From NCBI GenBank assembly GCA_900766355.1, contig CAAFVD010000059.1, forward strand, positions 1 through 53,695: 53,695 nt of DNA, read 5' to 3'. The notes beneath the pieces are model-generated. The model had not been told where the DNA came from, did no database searches, and worked only from the letters and a program-made list of their open reading frames with translations. The translations under genes were made by a program, and so were the position numbers. Origin of the DNA: Candidatus Gastranaerophilales bacterium (lineage in GTDB: Bacteria > Cyanobacteriota > Vampirovibrionia > Gastranaerophilales > Gastranaerophilaceae). Every line of letters begins with the position of its first letter. The stretch's first letter is position 1. Shown piece by piece: positions 32,630-42,003 of the stretch.

Positions 32630-34351
32630 ATGGGAAACAAGCTCTCACCAGTTTATACTTTAAAGAACGAATGTCACGACTGTTACAAGTGCGTAAGAGA
32701 ATGTTATGTGAAATCAATTCAAATAAAAGACGGAAGTGCATCAGTTCTTGCTGATAGGTGTATAGCTTGTGGTCATTGTGTAACGGTTTGTCCTTCTAAT
32801 GCAAAAAGAATTCGTTATGATGTTGATAAAGTAAAAGGAATTTTTGCTACAGGTAAAAAGGTTGTTGTTTCGCTTGCTCCTAGTTGGATAAGTGTTTTTG
32901 ATTATACAAAACAACAAATGATAACAGTTTTGAAGGCTCTCGGGTTTTCAGATGTTAGCGAAACGGCATTGGGGGCTCAAGAGGTTTCAATAGAGGTAGC
33001 AAAGTTAATAAAAGAGAGCGAAAAAGGTCTTTTTATCTCAAGTGCTTGTCCCGTAATAGTTGATTATATAAGGTATTATAAGCCTGAATATGCAAAATAT
33101 ATTACTCCAGTAGCTTCTCCTGCTCTAACTCACGCAAAAATGTTAAAAGAACAATATGGAGAAGATATAAGCGTTGTTTTTATAGGGCCTTGTATTGCAA
33201 AGAAAAATGAGTCTGATAAAAATTCTGATTTGATTGATGTCGCATTGACATTTGATGAATTAAATTATTGGATAAAAGAATCATATATTGATTTAGCGAA
33301 GATAGAAGTTTTGCCTGATGAGGATTTTGTTCCGAATTCAGCAAATGAAGGTGCTTTATATCCTGTGTTAGGTGGAATGAATGAAACCTTAAAATTCGCA
33401 GGGATAGAAAAAGATGTTCAGTTATTAGATATTTGTACTTTGCATAGTTTAGACAAAGCTTTAAATGGACTTCACCCTGAAAGATTAGAGGAAAAGATTT
33501 TTCTTGAGGCTTTAGGTTGTGATGGTGGTTGTATAAACGGGCCTGGAATTAGTATGTGCAAATCTACAATTCTAAAAACTTCTGATGTGTTGAATAATTT
33601 TAAAAAGAGAGAGAGCATTCCTGCAACTCCAAAAACAGTTGTAGAAATGGATTACTCAGCTATTGATATCAAAAAGCGAGAATTTAAACATGAAGAAATA
33701 ATGAAGACGATGGAACGTATTGGAAAACACAATGAAGAAGATGAATTGAATTGTGGTGGTTGTGGTTTTCAAACTTGTAGAGAATTGGCTTGTGCAATTT
33801 TAGCCGGTGAAGCTGAACCTTCGATGTGTGTTTCGTATATGCGAAAAATAGCTTTAAGAAAAGCTGCTGCAATGCTTAGATGTATGCCTTCAGCTATGGT
33901 TATGATTGATAATAAAAATAAAATATTAGAATCAAACGATGCGTTTATGAAAATGTTTACGGGTGAAATGTATGATGTGTTTTCAGAACGCCCAGAAGGT
34001 GTAAATGGTGCAGATATTGATAGAATAATACCTTTCTCTGATTTATTAACGACTGCTCTAAAAACAGGGAAAGATATTCACAAAGAGCATTATGTTGTTG
34101 GAAACAAATTATACGATATAAATATTTTTATAATTGAAGAAAAAGAAATCGTTGGTGCAATAATTACTGATGTAACTCAATCAGAATTAAATAGAGAAAA
34201 AATCGCTGAAAGAGCAAAAGAGGTAATTAGTAAAAATATTGCAAAAGTACAAGAGATAGCAATTCTTCTAGGTGAACACATGGTTGAAACTGAATTGCTT
34301 TTAAGTACGATTGCAGATGATTACACAACAGATGACAAGGATTCTGAATAA
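32630..34351 (+). CDS. Sensory (group C) [FeFe] hydrogenase with PAS domain
   Basis: 573 residues. Order: two [4Fe-4S] ferredoxin clusters (CHDCYKCVREC and CIACGHCVTVCP, residues 15-54), H-cluster domain (~75-320), a Cys4 FeS domain (Cys375, 378, 383, 400; NCGGCGFQTC), then a PAS domain (~410-515). H-cluster Cys ligands are Cys140, Cys188, Cys297 and Cys301. The usual TSCCP reads SSACP, so the proton-relay Cys is Ala139, a hallmark of sensory HydS-type enzymes. The next gene, a PP2C phosphatase, also fits group C. GAGGAA precedes ATG. Sensing of H2 or redox state is inferred from the family. Confidence 0.88.
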   Translation: MGNKLSPVYTLKNECHDCYKCVRECYVKSIQIKDGSASVLADRCIACGHCVTVCPSNAKRIRYDVDKVKGIFATGKKVVVSLAPSWISVFDYTKQQMITVLKALGFSDVSETALGAQEVSIEVAKLIKESEKGLFISSACPVIVDYIRYYKPEYAKYITPVASPALTHAKMLKEQYGEDISVVFIGPCIAKKNESDKNSDLIDVALTFDELNYWIKESYIDLAKIEVLPDEDFVPNSANEGALYPVLGGMNETLKFAGIEKDVQLLDICTLHSLDKALNGLHPERLEEKIFLEALGCDGGCINGPGISMCKSTILKTSDVLNNFKKRESIPATPKTVVEMDYSAIDIKKREFKHEEIMKTMERIGKHNEEDELNCGGCGFQTCRELACAILAGEAEPSMCVSYMRKIALRKAAAMLRCMPSAMVMIDNKNKILESNDAFMKMFTGEMYDVFSERPEGVNGADIDRIIPFSDLLTTALKTGKDIHKEHYVVGNKLYDINIFIIEEKEIVGAIITDVTQSELNREKIAERAKEVISKNIAKVQEIAILLGEHMVETELLLSTIADDYTTDDKDSE

Positions 34352-35511
34352 TGTTTATAGATATCTTTTGTACACAAGAAAAAAAATATAACCAAAATAC
34401 TTTTGGCGATTATTATGTGTCGAAAAGATATCCTGAAACTGATAGGCTATTGGCTGTACTTTCAGATGGTTTAGGTAGTGGCGTAAAAGCGAATATTTTA
34501 GCAAGTATGACTGCAACTATGCTTCTAAAATTTATTGAGGCAGATTCAGATATTAGAAAAGCTTGTGAAATAATGATGAATTCGCTTCCTGTGTGTCAGA
34601 AAAGAAAGATTAGTTATTCAACATTTTCCGTTATGGATTGTAATTCAGAAGGGTTTACTAAGATTGTAGAAGAAGGTAATCCTCAGTTTTTATGGATAAG
34701 AGATGAAGAAGTTTTAGAGCCAGAATGTGAAATAATAACTTCGGAAACTTTTAAAAATCGGAAGATGCATATTTATAAATTAAAATTGAAAGAAAATGAC
34801 CGTTTAATCTTCTGTTCCGATGGAGTTACTCAGGCAGGGTTGGGGTCAGATAAATTTAAGCTAGGGTTAAGAAGAAAAGGTTTAATTGATGCAGTTTTGA
34901 ATCAACTTCATCAAGATAAATACATAACAACAAGAGATTTATCAAAGTTTATTGTAGATTTTGCTCGCTCTCTTGAACCCGATAGAGAAGCAAAAGATGA
35001 TATCTCAGCTATGTGTGTTCATTGTCGTAAGCCTAGAAAATCTTTAGTGTTTACAGGCCCACCTTATCATATGGACAAAGATAATTATTATGCAAATGTG
35101 TTCAAAGAATTTGACGGAAAAAAAGCGATTAGTGGTGGAACTACAGCTAACTTAATATCAAGAGAGTTGAACATACCAATAGATACTCCTGTACTTGTTA
35201 ATGCAGGCAAATTGCCATCAGTATCTTATATGGAAGGGGTTGATTTGGTAACAGAAGGTATTTTGACACTAACAAAAACTTACGAATATTTGGAAGATGA
35301 AACCGAAATAAAAAAAGACGCAGCCGGAGATTTGGTAAAGTTTTTGTTAGATAGTGATTGTATTCTTTTCATGGTTGGTGCAAAATTAAATCAGGCACAT
35401 TATGATCCGAATTTGCCGATTGAAATAGAAATTCGTAAAAATATAATCAAAAAAATTGCAAAAGTATTACAAGACAAGTATATTAAAAAAGTTACAATTC
35501 AGTATATGTAG
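34351..35511 (+). CDS. SpoIIE-type PP2C protein phosphatase
   Basis: 386 residues. Residues 1-~220 are a PP2C/SpoIIE fold with metal-binding Asp in VLSDGLGSGVKA, FCSDGVTQAGLG and AKDDISAMCV. The C-terminal half (~230-386) is unidentified and begins KSLVFTGPPYHM. Its start overlaps the stop of the sensory hydrogenase by one base (TAATG). This PAS-hydrogenase plus phosphatase pair is known in group C hydrogenase operons, where the enzyme is thought to pass the H2 signal by dephosphorylating a regulator. The target is unknown. Confidence 0.88.
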   Translation: MFIDIFCTQEKKYNQNTFGDYYVSKRYPETDRLLAVLSDGLGSGVKANILASMTATMLLKFIEADSDIRKACEIMMNSLPVCQKRKISYSTFSVMDCNSEGFTKIVEEGNPQFLWIRDEEVLEPECEIITSETFKNRKMHIYKLKLKENDRLIFCSDGVTQAGLGSDKFKLGLRRKGLIDAVLNQLHQDKYITTRDLSKFIVDFARSLEPDREAKDDISAMCVHCRKPRKSLVFTGPPYHMDKDNYYANVFKEFDGKKAISGGTTANLISRELNIPIDTPVLVNAGKLPSVSYMEGVDLVTEGILTLTKTYEYLEDETEIKKDAAGDLVKFLLDSDCILFMVGAKLNQAHYDPNLPIEIEIRKNIIKKIAKVLQDKYIKKVTIQYM

Positions 35512-35547
35512 ATTAATGTATAGTAATAGTTAATAAGGAAAAACAGA

Positions 35548-35811
35548 ATGGCAAAAGTTAATGTAAAAATTTGTATGGGAACTACCTGCTTTGTAATGGG
35601 TGCATCTCAATTACAAGATTTGGTTGACATCGTTAAGAAAAAATATGGCGATGATGTAGAGGTTTCAGGCAGCACTTGTCTTAATTTCTGTACAAATAGT
35701 TCAGAGTATTCAAAAGCTCCTTATGTGACAGTTGATGATACTGTTATTCAAGAAGCAACAATTGATAAAGTTATACAAGAAATAGATAGGAAGTTAAACG
35801 AAAATGGGTAA
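35548..35811 (+). CDS. Thioredoxin-like [2Fe-2S] ferredoxin, second copy
   Basis: 87 residues. Cys in ICMGTTCFVMGAS and CLNFCTNS give the same four-Cys 2Fe-2S plan as the protein at 32398. AAGGAAAAAC precedes ATG. It overlaps the next gene by 8 bases and probably exchanges electrons with that hydrogenase. Confidence 0.82.
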   Translation: MAKVNVKICMGTTCFVMGASQLQDLVDIVKKKYGDDVEVSGSTCLNFCTNSSEYSKAPYVTVDDTVIQEATIDKVIQEIDRKLNENG

Positions 35812-37261
35812 TAATAGTCAATCAATACATATAAAAAAAGAAATACTAGCAAGAATTATAGAGGCATTTTTATCAGATAATTTTGAGGAAAATACGAGAT
35901 TAATCCCTTATGATATGCGTCCAAAAGGTTCTGATGTACCATACAGATGTTGTGTATATAAAGAACGTGAAATTTTGAAAGAACGTGTTAAAGCTGGGCT
36001 TGGTTTTTCTCTAGAAGATGATGATGAAACTGTACCATTAAATAGATTTGCAGAAGAATCTTTGAAAAGAGAAGAACCGGAAGAAAACCCTCTAACCGTT
36101 TTAGATGCTGCTTGTGCGGGTTGTGTTCCTAGTAGAATTTATGTTACAGACTTGTGTAAAGGTTGTGTAGCAAGACCTTGTCAATCAGCTTGTAAATTTG
36201 GTGCGATTGATATGGTTGATGGCCGTTCAAAGATTGATGGTAGCAAATGTAAGGGCTGTAAAATGTGTATGAACGCTTGTCCTTATAATGCTATTGTAAA
36301 ACTTGCAGTTCCTTGTGAAGATGCTTGTCCAGTAGGTGCTATTCATAAAGATGATGCAGGAATTACAAGAATAGATTTTGATAAATGCATTACTTGTGGT
36401 AAATGTGTTGCGGCTTGTCCTTTTGGTGCAGTAAATGAAAAGAGCCAAATAATTGATATCTTGAAGAGTATCAAAGACAAGGATAAAAAAGTTGTTGCAA
36501 TGTTTGCCCCATCACTTGTGGGTCAACTTCCAGGAAATATTTATCAACTAAAAACTGCGATAAAGAAAGCTGGATTTGATGAGGTTGTAGAAGTTGCAAA
36601 AGGTGCTGATATTACAACAATTAACGAAGCTAAAGAATTTGAAGAAAGAATGGAAGAAGGACAACCATTTATGACAACTTCTTGTTGTGCAGGATATAAC
36701 AATTTTGTAGAAAAACATCTTCCTGATATGAATGAATTTCGTTCAACAACAGGAACTCCGTTGTATTATACGGCAGAACTTGTAAGAAAAGCTGACCCTG
36801 AAGCAGTAACAGTGTTTATCAGTCCTTGTGTTGCAAAACGCAAAGAAGCTATGGACAATGATAATGTTTCTTATGTAATGACTTACGAAGAATTAGGTGC
36901 ATTATTTATTGCAAAGAAAATAGAAATAGCTGAATGTGATGAGGATAGAACTGATTCTGATTCTTCAAAACAAGCTCGTAATTTTGGTAACACTGCAGGG
37001 GTTGCAGAGGCAGTTAAATCAGTTCTAAAAGATAAAGAACAAGTAAAACCTTATATTATTAGTGGTTTGACAAAAGAAACTGCAAAAGAATTGAAGAAAT
37101 TTGTAAAAGATAAAAAATGTCCAGATTGTAATCTTGTAGAGGTAATGTGTTGTGAAGGTGGTTGTGTTGGTGGAAATGCGACATTAAACTTGCCACGAAT
37201 TGCAAGAAAACAATTAAAAACATTACTTGACGAAAGCCAAGATTTAAAACGTGAGGACTAA
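35804..37261 (+). CDS. Group B [FeFe] hydrogenase, catalytic type
   Basis: 485 residues. The N-terminal 215 residues hold several Fe-S motifs: CAGC, CKGCVARPCQSACKFG, CKGCKMCMNACPYNA and CITCGKCVAACPFGA. The H-cluster domain has TTSCCAGYNNF (Cys294 proton relay, Cys295 ligand), SPCVAKRKEAM (Cys342) and VMCCEGGCVGGN (Cys450, Cys454). The TTSCCAGYNNF form is typical of group B. It most likely evolves H2 from reduced ferredoxin. No maturation genes (hydE, hydF, hydG) are in the window; they must be elsewhere. Confidence 0.9.
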   Translation: MGNNSQSIHIKKEILARIIEAFLSDNFEENTRLIPYDMRPKGSDVPYRCCVYKEREILKERVKAGLGFSLEDDDETVPLNRFAEESLKREEPEENPLTVLDAACAGCVPSRIYVTDLCKGCVARPCQSACKFGAIDMVDGRSKIDGSKCKGCKMCMNACPYNAIVKLAVPCEDACPVGAIHKDDAGITRIDFDKCITCGKCVAACPFGAVNEKSQIIDILKSIKDKDKKVVAMFAPSLVGQLPGNIYQLKTAIKKAGFDEVVEVAKGADITTINEAKEFEERMEEGQPFMTTSCCAGYNNFVEKHLPDMNEFRSTTGTPLYYTAELVRKADPEAVTVFISPCVAKRKEAMDNDNVSYVMTYEELGALFIAKKIEIAECDEDRTDSDSSKQARNFGNTAGVAEAVKSVLKDKEQVKPYIISGLTKETAKELKKFVKDKKCPDCNLVEVMCCEGGCVGGNATLNLPRIARKQLKTLLDESQDLKRED

Positions 37262-37323
37262 TTTTGTCTTATAGGATTTAATCCTTAACAAAAATGGTTG
37301 ACAGCCGGTAGAAATACCAAAAC

Positions 37324-37355
37324 AAAGAGCAGAAACATTTATGTTTCTGCTCTTT
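37324..37355. terminator. Bidirectional terminator between hydrogenase and sigma-factor genes
   Basis: Perfect 15-bp stem AAAGAGCAGAAACAT / ATGTTTCTGCTCTTT with a 2-base centre. Lies between converging transcripts. Confidence 0.85.
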
Positions 37356-37391
37356 GAATTTAATTGTTAAAACTTTATATTTATCTTTAGT

Positions 37392-38216
37392 TTAGATAAT
37401 GCTTTTCTTTAATCTTTCTGAACGGTTTTCACTAAGCAGATTTTTAAGTTTCATGATAGCTTGAGCGTGGATTTGACAAACTCTTGATTCAGAAATATCT
37501 ACTGCTTCACCGATTTCTTTGAAGGTCATGTTTTCGTGATAATAAAGAACCATTATCATGCGTTCTCTCTCTGGTAGTCGTTTTAAAGCTGCCTCCAGTT
37601 GAGATTTAACATTCTTTTCTTCGTATGCTTCGTGTGGGGTCAAGTGATGGGAATCTTGAATAGTATCAATGATTTCCATACTATCATCTCCTGAACCTTT
37701 TTTGTCATAAATAGATGTAATTGTTGTATCATCAGCTAAGATTTGGTCAACTTTTTCTGTTTCCAAACCAAGAAGCTCTGCAACTTCTTTATTTGTTGCA
37801 GGACGACCAAACTGTTTCTTTAATTGTTCTTGAGCCTGTTTTACATCTTTTATTTTACGTCTTACTGTTCTTGGCAAGAAATCTTGAGAACGTATTTTGT
37901 CAATGATGTTGCCTCTGATTCTTACAAGGGCATAAGTTTCAAACCTTGCACCGTTTTGTGGAGTATATTTTTCTACTGCATCAATTAAACCTTCAACACC
38001 ATAACTTGAAATATCTTCAAACGAGAATGTAGGAGGTAGGGCAACTTTTACACGACCTACAACGTATCGTGTAAGATAGATGTATTGAACAATCAAAATA
38101 TCTCTCAGCTTTTTGTTCGAATGGTCAGCAAAATATTGCTCCCAAACGCTTACAAGTTCTTCGTCTGAAAGTCTTTTGATATTATTGTAGCTGCTAAAAT
38201 TATTAGTTTGCTCCAT
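37392..38216 (-). CDS. fliA: FliA/WhiG-type sigma factor
   Basis: 274 residues. Region 2 has the core-binding and -10 reading segments (LTRYVVGRVKVALPP, FEDISSYGVEGLIDAVEKY, FETYALVRIRGNIIDKIR), region 3 RPATNKEVAELLGL, and region 4 the -35 helix-turn-helix (MTFKEIGEAVDISESRVCQI). FliA-like factors drive late flagellar genes, and flagellins are near the window start. Other sigma-28-family factors control sporulation or general stress, so the flagellar role is inferred. ATG with AGGTATAGGG upstream. Confidence 0.9.
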   Translation of the reverse strand: MEQTNNFSSYNNIKRLSDEELVSVWEQYFADHSNKKLRDILIVQYIYLTRYVVGRVKVALPPTFSFEDISSYGVEGLIDAVEKYTPQNGARFETYALVRIRGNIIDKIRSQDFLPRTVRRKIKDVKQAQEQLKKQFGRPATNKEVAELLGLETEKVDQILADDTTITSIYDKKGSGDDSMEIIDTIQDSHHLTPHEAYEEKNVKSQLEAALKRLPERERMIMVLYYHENMTFKEIGEAVDISESRVCQIHAQAIMKLKNLLSENRSERLKKSII

Positions 38217-38307
38217 CCCTATACCTACAAAAGTACTTCATTATTATTGTATCTAATATCAACGTAGACACATCATATAAATATATGATATTGGATATGA
38301 ACACACT

Positions 38308-38343
38308 AAAAAACGGTTAATACATTGTATTAACCGTTTTTTT
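38308..38343 (-). terminator. Terminator of ftsZ
   Basis: Perfect 16-bp stem AAAAAACGGTTAATAC / GTATTAACCGTTTTTT with a 3-base loop. It lies just after the ftsZ stop on the minus strand. Confidence 0.9.
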
Positions 38344-38364
38344 AATTATGATTGTTACCTTGTC

Positions 38365-39543
38365 TTATTTTTTCAAGAAATCAGGGATTTCTATGTTTGT
38401 AAAACTAGGTAATGTGTCTGTAGCTTTAGGAGCTGCAGTTTCTCTATTGAATCCAGCAAAGAAATCAGCAGGGTTGATAGAAGAAGGCATTTTTTCTTCT
38501 GTTGCTCTTTCGTATACTGGTTTTTGAGCTCTTAATTCAAAACCTGTTGCAATAACTGTAATTTGAATTTCGCCTTGAATATTGTCATCAATTACAGCAC
38601 CGATGATAACTCTAGCATCATCAAGAACTGCATCATTGATAATATTAGTTGCATCAGTAACTTCGTGTAATGTCATATCAGGGCCACCTGTGATGTTAAC
38701 GATAACACCAGATGCACCATTGATTGAAGTTTCAAGAAGTTGAGAGTTAACTGCAATCTTAGCAGCTTCGATAGCTCTGCCTTCACCTGTACCACGACCG
38801 ATACCCATTAATGCAGAACCTGATGCTTGCATTACACTCTTAACATCAGCAAAGTCAACGTTGATTAGACCAGGAATTGTGATGATATCAGAGATACCTT
38901 GAACACCTCTTAGAAGAACTTCATCAACTACGATGAATGATTCTTGAAGTGATACACGTCTATCAACAACGTCTAACAATTTGTCGTTAGGGATAACAAT
39001 TAGAGCATCAACAGATTCTCTTAGTTTTTCTAAACCTTGATCAGCTTGATTTGCTCTACGTTTTCCTTCAAAAGAGAAAGGTTTTGTAACAACACCAATT
39101 GTTAATATACCTAAATCTTTAGCAATTTTAGCAACAACAGGAGCAGCACCAGTACCAGTACCACCACCCATTCCAGCAGTAACGAATACCATATCTGCGC
39201 CTTCAATTGCTTGTGTGATTTCTTGTTGTGCTTCTTCAGCAGCTTTTTCACCGATTTGAGGTTCACCACCAGCACCAAGACCGTTTGTTAATTTTGGTCC
39301 AAGTTGTAGTTTGTTATCGCAAGATGAACATTGCAATACTTGTAAATCAGTATTCATTAACCAGAATTCAACACCAGTAAGTCCTGATTTTATCATTCGG
39401 TTAACAGCGTTTCCACCGCCACCACCGACACCGATAACTTTAATTTTTGCAGGGCCTACACCCGGTGCTAATGGAGTCGAATTGTTTGTTTGTGACTCTG
39501 TTGTATCTTTTCTTCCAAAAATATCTGGTCCTAAATTTTCCAC
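38365..39543 (-). CDS. ftsZ: Cell division protein FtsZ
   Basis: 392 residues, tubulin-like GTPase of the division ring. GTP-binding motif GGGTGTGAAP at residues 126-135; VIGVGGGGGNAVNRM near residue 36; the synergy-loop NVDFADVK; and a C-terminal peptide IPDFLKK for FtsA/ZipA/SepF partners. An unstructured linker lies at about 335-380. Monocistronic, with its own terminator. Confidence 0.98.
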   Translation of the reverse strand: MENLGPDIFGRKDTTESQTNNSTPLAPGVGPAKIKVIGVGGGGGNAVNRMIKSGLTGVEFWLMNTDLQVLQCSSCDNKLQLGPKLTNGLGAGGEPQIGEKAAEEAQQEITQAIEGADMVFVTAGMGGGTGTGAAPVVAKIAKDLGILTIGVVTKPFSFEGKRRANQADQGLEKLRESVDALIVIPNDKLLDVVDRRVSLQESFIVVDEVLLRGVQGISDIITIPGLINVDFADVKSVMQASGSALMGIGRGTGEGRAIEAAKIAVNSQLLETSINGASGVIVNITGGPDMTLHEVTDATNIINDAVLDDARVIIGAVIDDNIQGEIQITVIATGFELRAQKPVYERATEEKMPSSINPADFFAGFNRETAAPKATDTLPSFTNIEIPDFLKK

Positions 39544-39872
39544 GATTAAACCTCTTTTATTAACTATACATTATATACTTTACTACATATTATCATACTA
39601 TTTTAAACAGGGAAAATAGTAAAGAAAAAATAGAGTTTTACATTCATTTGTTAATAAAAGTTAATAAGTTATTCGTAGTTTCCCGTTATTACAAGCATAA
39701 AAAACTAATCAGGTTTGAATTCTATTTCTTTATTATTAAGAAGTGTTATGAGTCAATTTGTAATTATTTTATTAGTAGAAAAAATAGAATAATAATATTT
39801 TTATAACAAACATTAACAAATTAGCCACATAAAAAATATAGTGCTAGTATATTTTTTATTGGGAGATAATTA
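39544..39872. other. 329-base divergent gap between ftsZ and an exported protein
   Basis: Very AT-rich. It must hold two outward promoters. On the plus side GGGAGAT precedes the next ATG. I see no strong consensus box pair, no hairpin of note and no repeat of the dispersed family. Confidence 0.5.
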
Positions 39873-40427
39873 ATGCGTAATTTTGTTATATTTTTATTAT
39901 TGGTATCAACGGGTATATGTATTGCAGATAATGTTTTTGCAAACACGTTGTATGATTTGTATAGTGATAATTCGATAAAACAACCTGTACAAACTTCAAA
40001 AACAAAACCGACAAAAAATACAAATCATACTCAAATTAATCCTGCATATTATAATAATAGTTATATGCCAAATTTTTCAGGGCAAAATCAAGTTTTTAAA
40101 AACCCAGAAAGTTTGATGAAACAAGGTAGCCAAAATTATGGTGAATATGCAACAAAAGATAGGCGCACAAACCCTGTAAGAATTGGAAACCCATATAATC
40201 ACTTAAACGATAAATATATATCTACACCAACAACGAATATGTATAGTGGTAGTTCAAAATCCTCATCAAGTTTTGATGGAGATGCTGTAAGATTTAAGCG
40301 TTCTGCTGACGGAAATATTTATGGTTATAATAAATATGGAAAAAGAGTTGGTGTATATAGATTAAATAATAACGGTACGACTACTCAATATGATACTCAA
40401 GGTAATAAAATGGGTACGTTTAAGTAA
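39873..40427 (+). CDS. Exported protein with C-terminal YD-like repeats
   Basis: 184 residues. Signal peptide about 1-24 (RNFVIFLLLVSTGICIADN, cleavage near VFA). A long Asn/Ser/Thr-rich linker follows. The C-terminal 40 residues have three short strand-turn units (GNIYGYNKYGKRVG, VYRLNNNGTTTQY, DTQGNKMGTFK), like the YD or Rhs-type surface repeats. No family recognised. Probably secreted or surface-bound. Confidence 0.75.
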   Translation: MRNFVIFLLLVSTGICIADNVFANTLYDLYSDNSIKQPVQTSKTKPTKNTNHTQINPAYYNNSYMPNFSGQNQVFKNPESLMKQGSQNYGEYATKDRRTNPVRIGNPYNHLNDKYISTPTTNMYSGSSKSSSSFDGDAVRFKRSADGNIYGYNKYGKRVGVYRLNNNGTTTQYDTQGNKMGTFK

Positions 40428-40465
40428 AGTTATATTATCGTTTGTTATAATATAAAATTATTTGT

Positions 40466-40566
40466 ATGAGATTCTTCGGGCTATGCCCTCTGAATGACGG
40501 CTCGGGCTTGCATGAGATTCTTGGGGCTACGCCCTTTGAATGACGGCTCGGGTTTGTATGAGATTA
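40466..40566. repeat. 46-bp tandem repeat, two full copies plus a 9-base start of a third
   Basis: Units at 40466-40511 and 40512-40557, each ATGAGATTCTTCGGGCTATG... with four differences between them, followed by ATGAGATTA. Each has an inner GGGC-TA-GCCC stem and ends in TGAATGACGGCTCGGG. The module is the same as at 8050 and 53620. An AT-only 9-bp inverted pair TTATATTAT / ATAATATAA lies just before (40430-40455). Confidence 0.8.
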
Positions 40567-40612
40567 ATTCATTTTGTTTAGAATAATGTTTTTATAACTT
40601 ATGAATTGCTTT

Positions 40613-41875
40613 TTACAAACAACTTTTCATAACATCTGCAGGAGTTAAGCCCTGTTTTGTTAATTCCATTATTGGTAAAATGAATTCAGAGTCATTATCA
40701 GATTGACTATCCAAAGACTGATATGCGATATTTTGAATTTCTATCGCAATATCCTTTGCCGAAATTCCTTTTATCTTTGTATCAAGCGCAGTTCTTGGTA
40801 CATTATATCTGAATTCTTCAATATCATTTTTTGTACAATTTTTGAGTAATTGACATATTTCTACCATCGCATCTTTATTGTACATAATACCTTTATATAT
40901 AGCAGGTATAGAATATTCTAGCCCTCCACCAACGCAGTCGTGGTTTCTGATTTCTATAAACTGACGGAGTCTTACATCAGGGAAAAATAAATTTGCCTGT
41001 AGTTTATAATCTTCAATATCTGCTTCATAGCCCTGATATCCATATTTCATAAATTGTTTAAATGTGATTTTACCATTTATGTATATCAAATTTTTACCTC
41101 TTTGAATAAAAATCATAGGAGATTCCAAAACTGAGTTAATATAATTATCAAACAACAAGTCGGGTCTTAAACCTGTTGCAAAACCACATCTTTCATTATC
41201 AGTATTGAGCCAAGCAAGACCTCTGAACGATTTATATCCTGTATCGACACCACCACGAATAGAAGAATTGGCATATATTGCAGTCATAAAAGGTGACATT
41301 ATATTTGCAGTGAAGAATTTTGCCATTGCATCTTCTTCACTCTCAAAATCAATCCCAACCTGAATTCCTGCAGTTTCTCTCATCATTACATCAGATAATA
41401 TTCCCCAAAGATATTCAGCCATATATTTGTATCTGCTTTTTGGAATCAAAGAGATATTTTTATAAGTAGATATAGGTGAAACTCCGTAATTTAACAATTT
41501 TATTCCGTATTTATCCAAAAGCAAAGCCAAAACAGAATCAATTTGTTCAACTTTATTTTTTAACTCTGAAACACTTTTCTGTGGCTCAAGGCTCATTTCT
41601 ATCTGAGAACCTGGTTCAAGTGTGATTGTGTCATGGAGTTTTTTTAATCCGATTATTTCCTCATTATCAAGGATATAATCCCAATTATCAATACTTGCAA
41701 ATTCTTTTAGGAGTTCACATACACCATAAAATCCATAATATGATACTGATTCAAAAGTTTTTCTATCAACAGGGATTCTCTCATATTCCATGCCGATATT
41801 TTTTTCTTCTTTACAACCGTTTTTGTATAAATGATAAATTGAATCATACGATAGTTTTTCTTTGCAATAGTTCAT
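40613..41875 (-). CDS. gshA: GCS2-type glutamate-cysteine ligase
   Basis: 420 residues. Signatures of the plant/alpha-proteobacterial GCS2 family: GMEYERIPVD near the N-terminus, ITLEPGSQIEMSLEPQKS, and METAGIQVGIDFE as the related MRETAGIQVGIDFESEED. It ligates Glu and Cys, the first step to glutathione. No gshB or other glutathione gene is near. GGAG lies six bases before ATG. Confidence 0.85.
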   Translation of the reverse strand: MNYCKEKLSYDSIYHLYKNGCKEEKNIGMEYERIPVDRKTFESVSYYGFYGVCELLKEFASIDNWDYILDNEEIIGLKKLHDTITLEPGSQIEMSLEPQKSVSELKNKVEQIDSVLALLLDKYGIKLLNYGVSPISTYKNISLIPKSRYKYMAEYLWGILSDVMMRETAGIQVGIDFESEEDAMAKFFTANIMSPFMTAIYANSSIRGGVDTGYKSFRGLAWLNTDNERCGFATGLRPDLLFDNYINSVLESPMIFIQRGKNLIYINGKITFKQFMKYGYQGYEADIEDYKLQANLFFPDVRLRQFIEIRNHDCVGGGLEYSIPAIYKGIMYNKDAMVEICQLLKNCTKNDIEEFRYNVPRTALDTKIKGISAKDIAIEIQNIAYQSLDSQSDNDSEFILPIMELTKQGLTPADVMKSCL

Positions 41876-42003
41876 GTAAACTCCTTTTCTAAAAAAGGTT
41901 CAGAAACACTACACCAAAATTTCTGCTCCTTTAAATCATAATATAAACTTATCAAATTAAAAAATAAAAACATTTACCTGTTTGTATTATTATAAATAGT
42001 AAG

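Noticed and set aside
37261..37323. Possible tRNA or small RNA between the hydrogenase and its terminator
   Set aside because: No clover-leaf or CCA end can be drawn; only a short AGGATTTAATCCT palindrome is present.
40466..40566. Possible short CRISPR array
   Set aside because: The units are contiguous 46-bp tandem repeats without spacers, match the dispersed family, and no cas gene is near.
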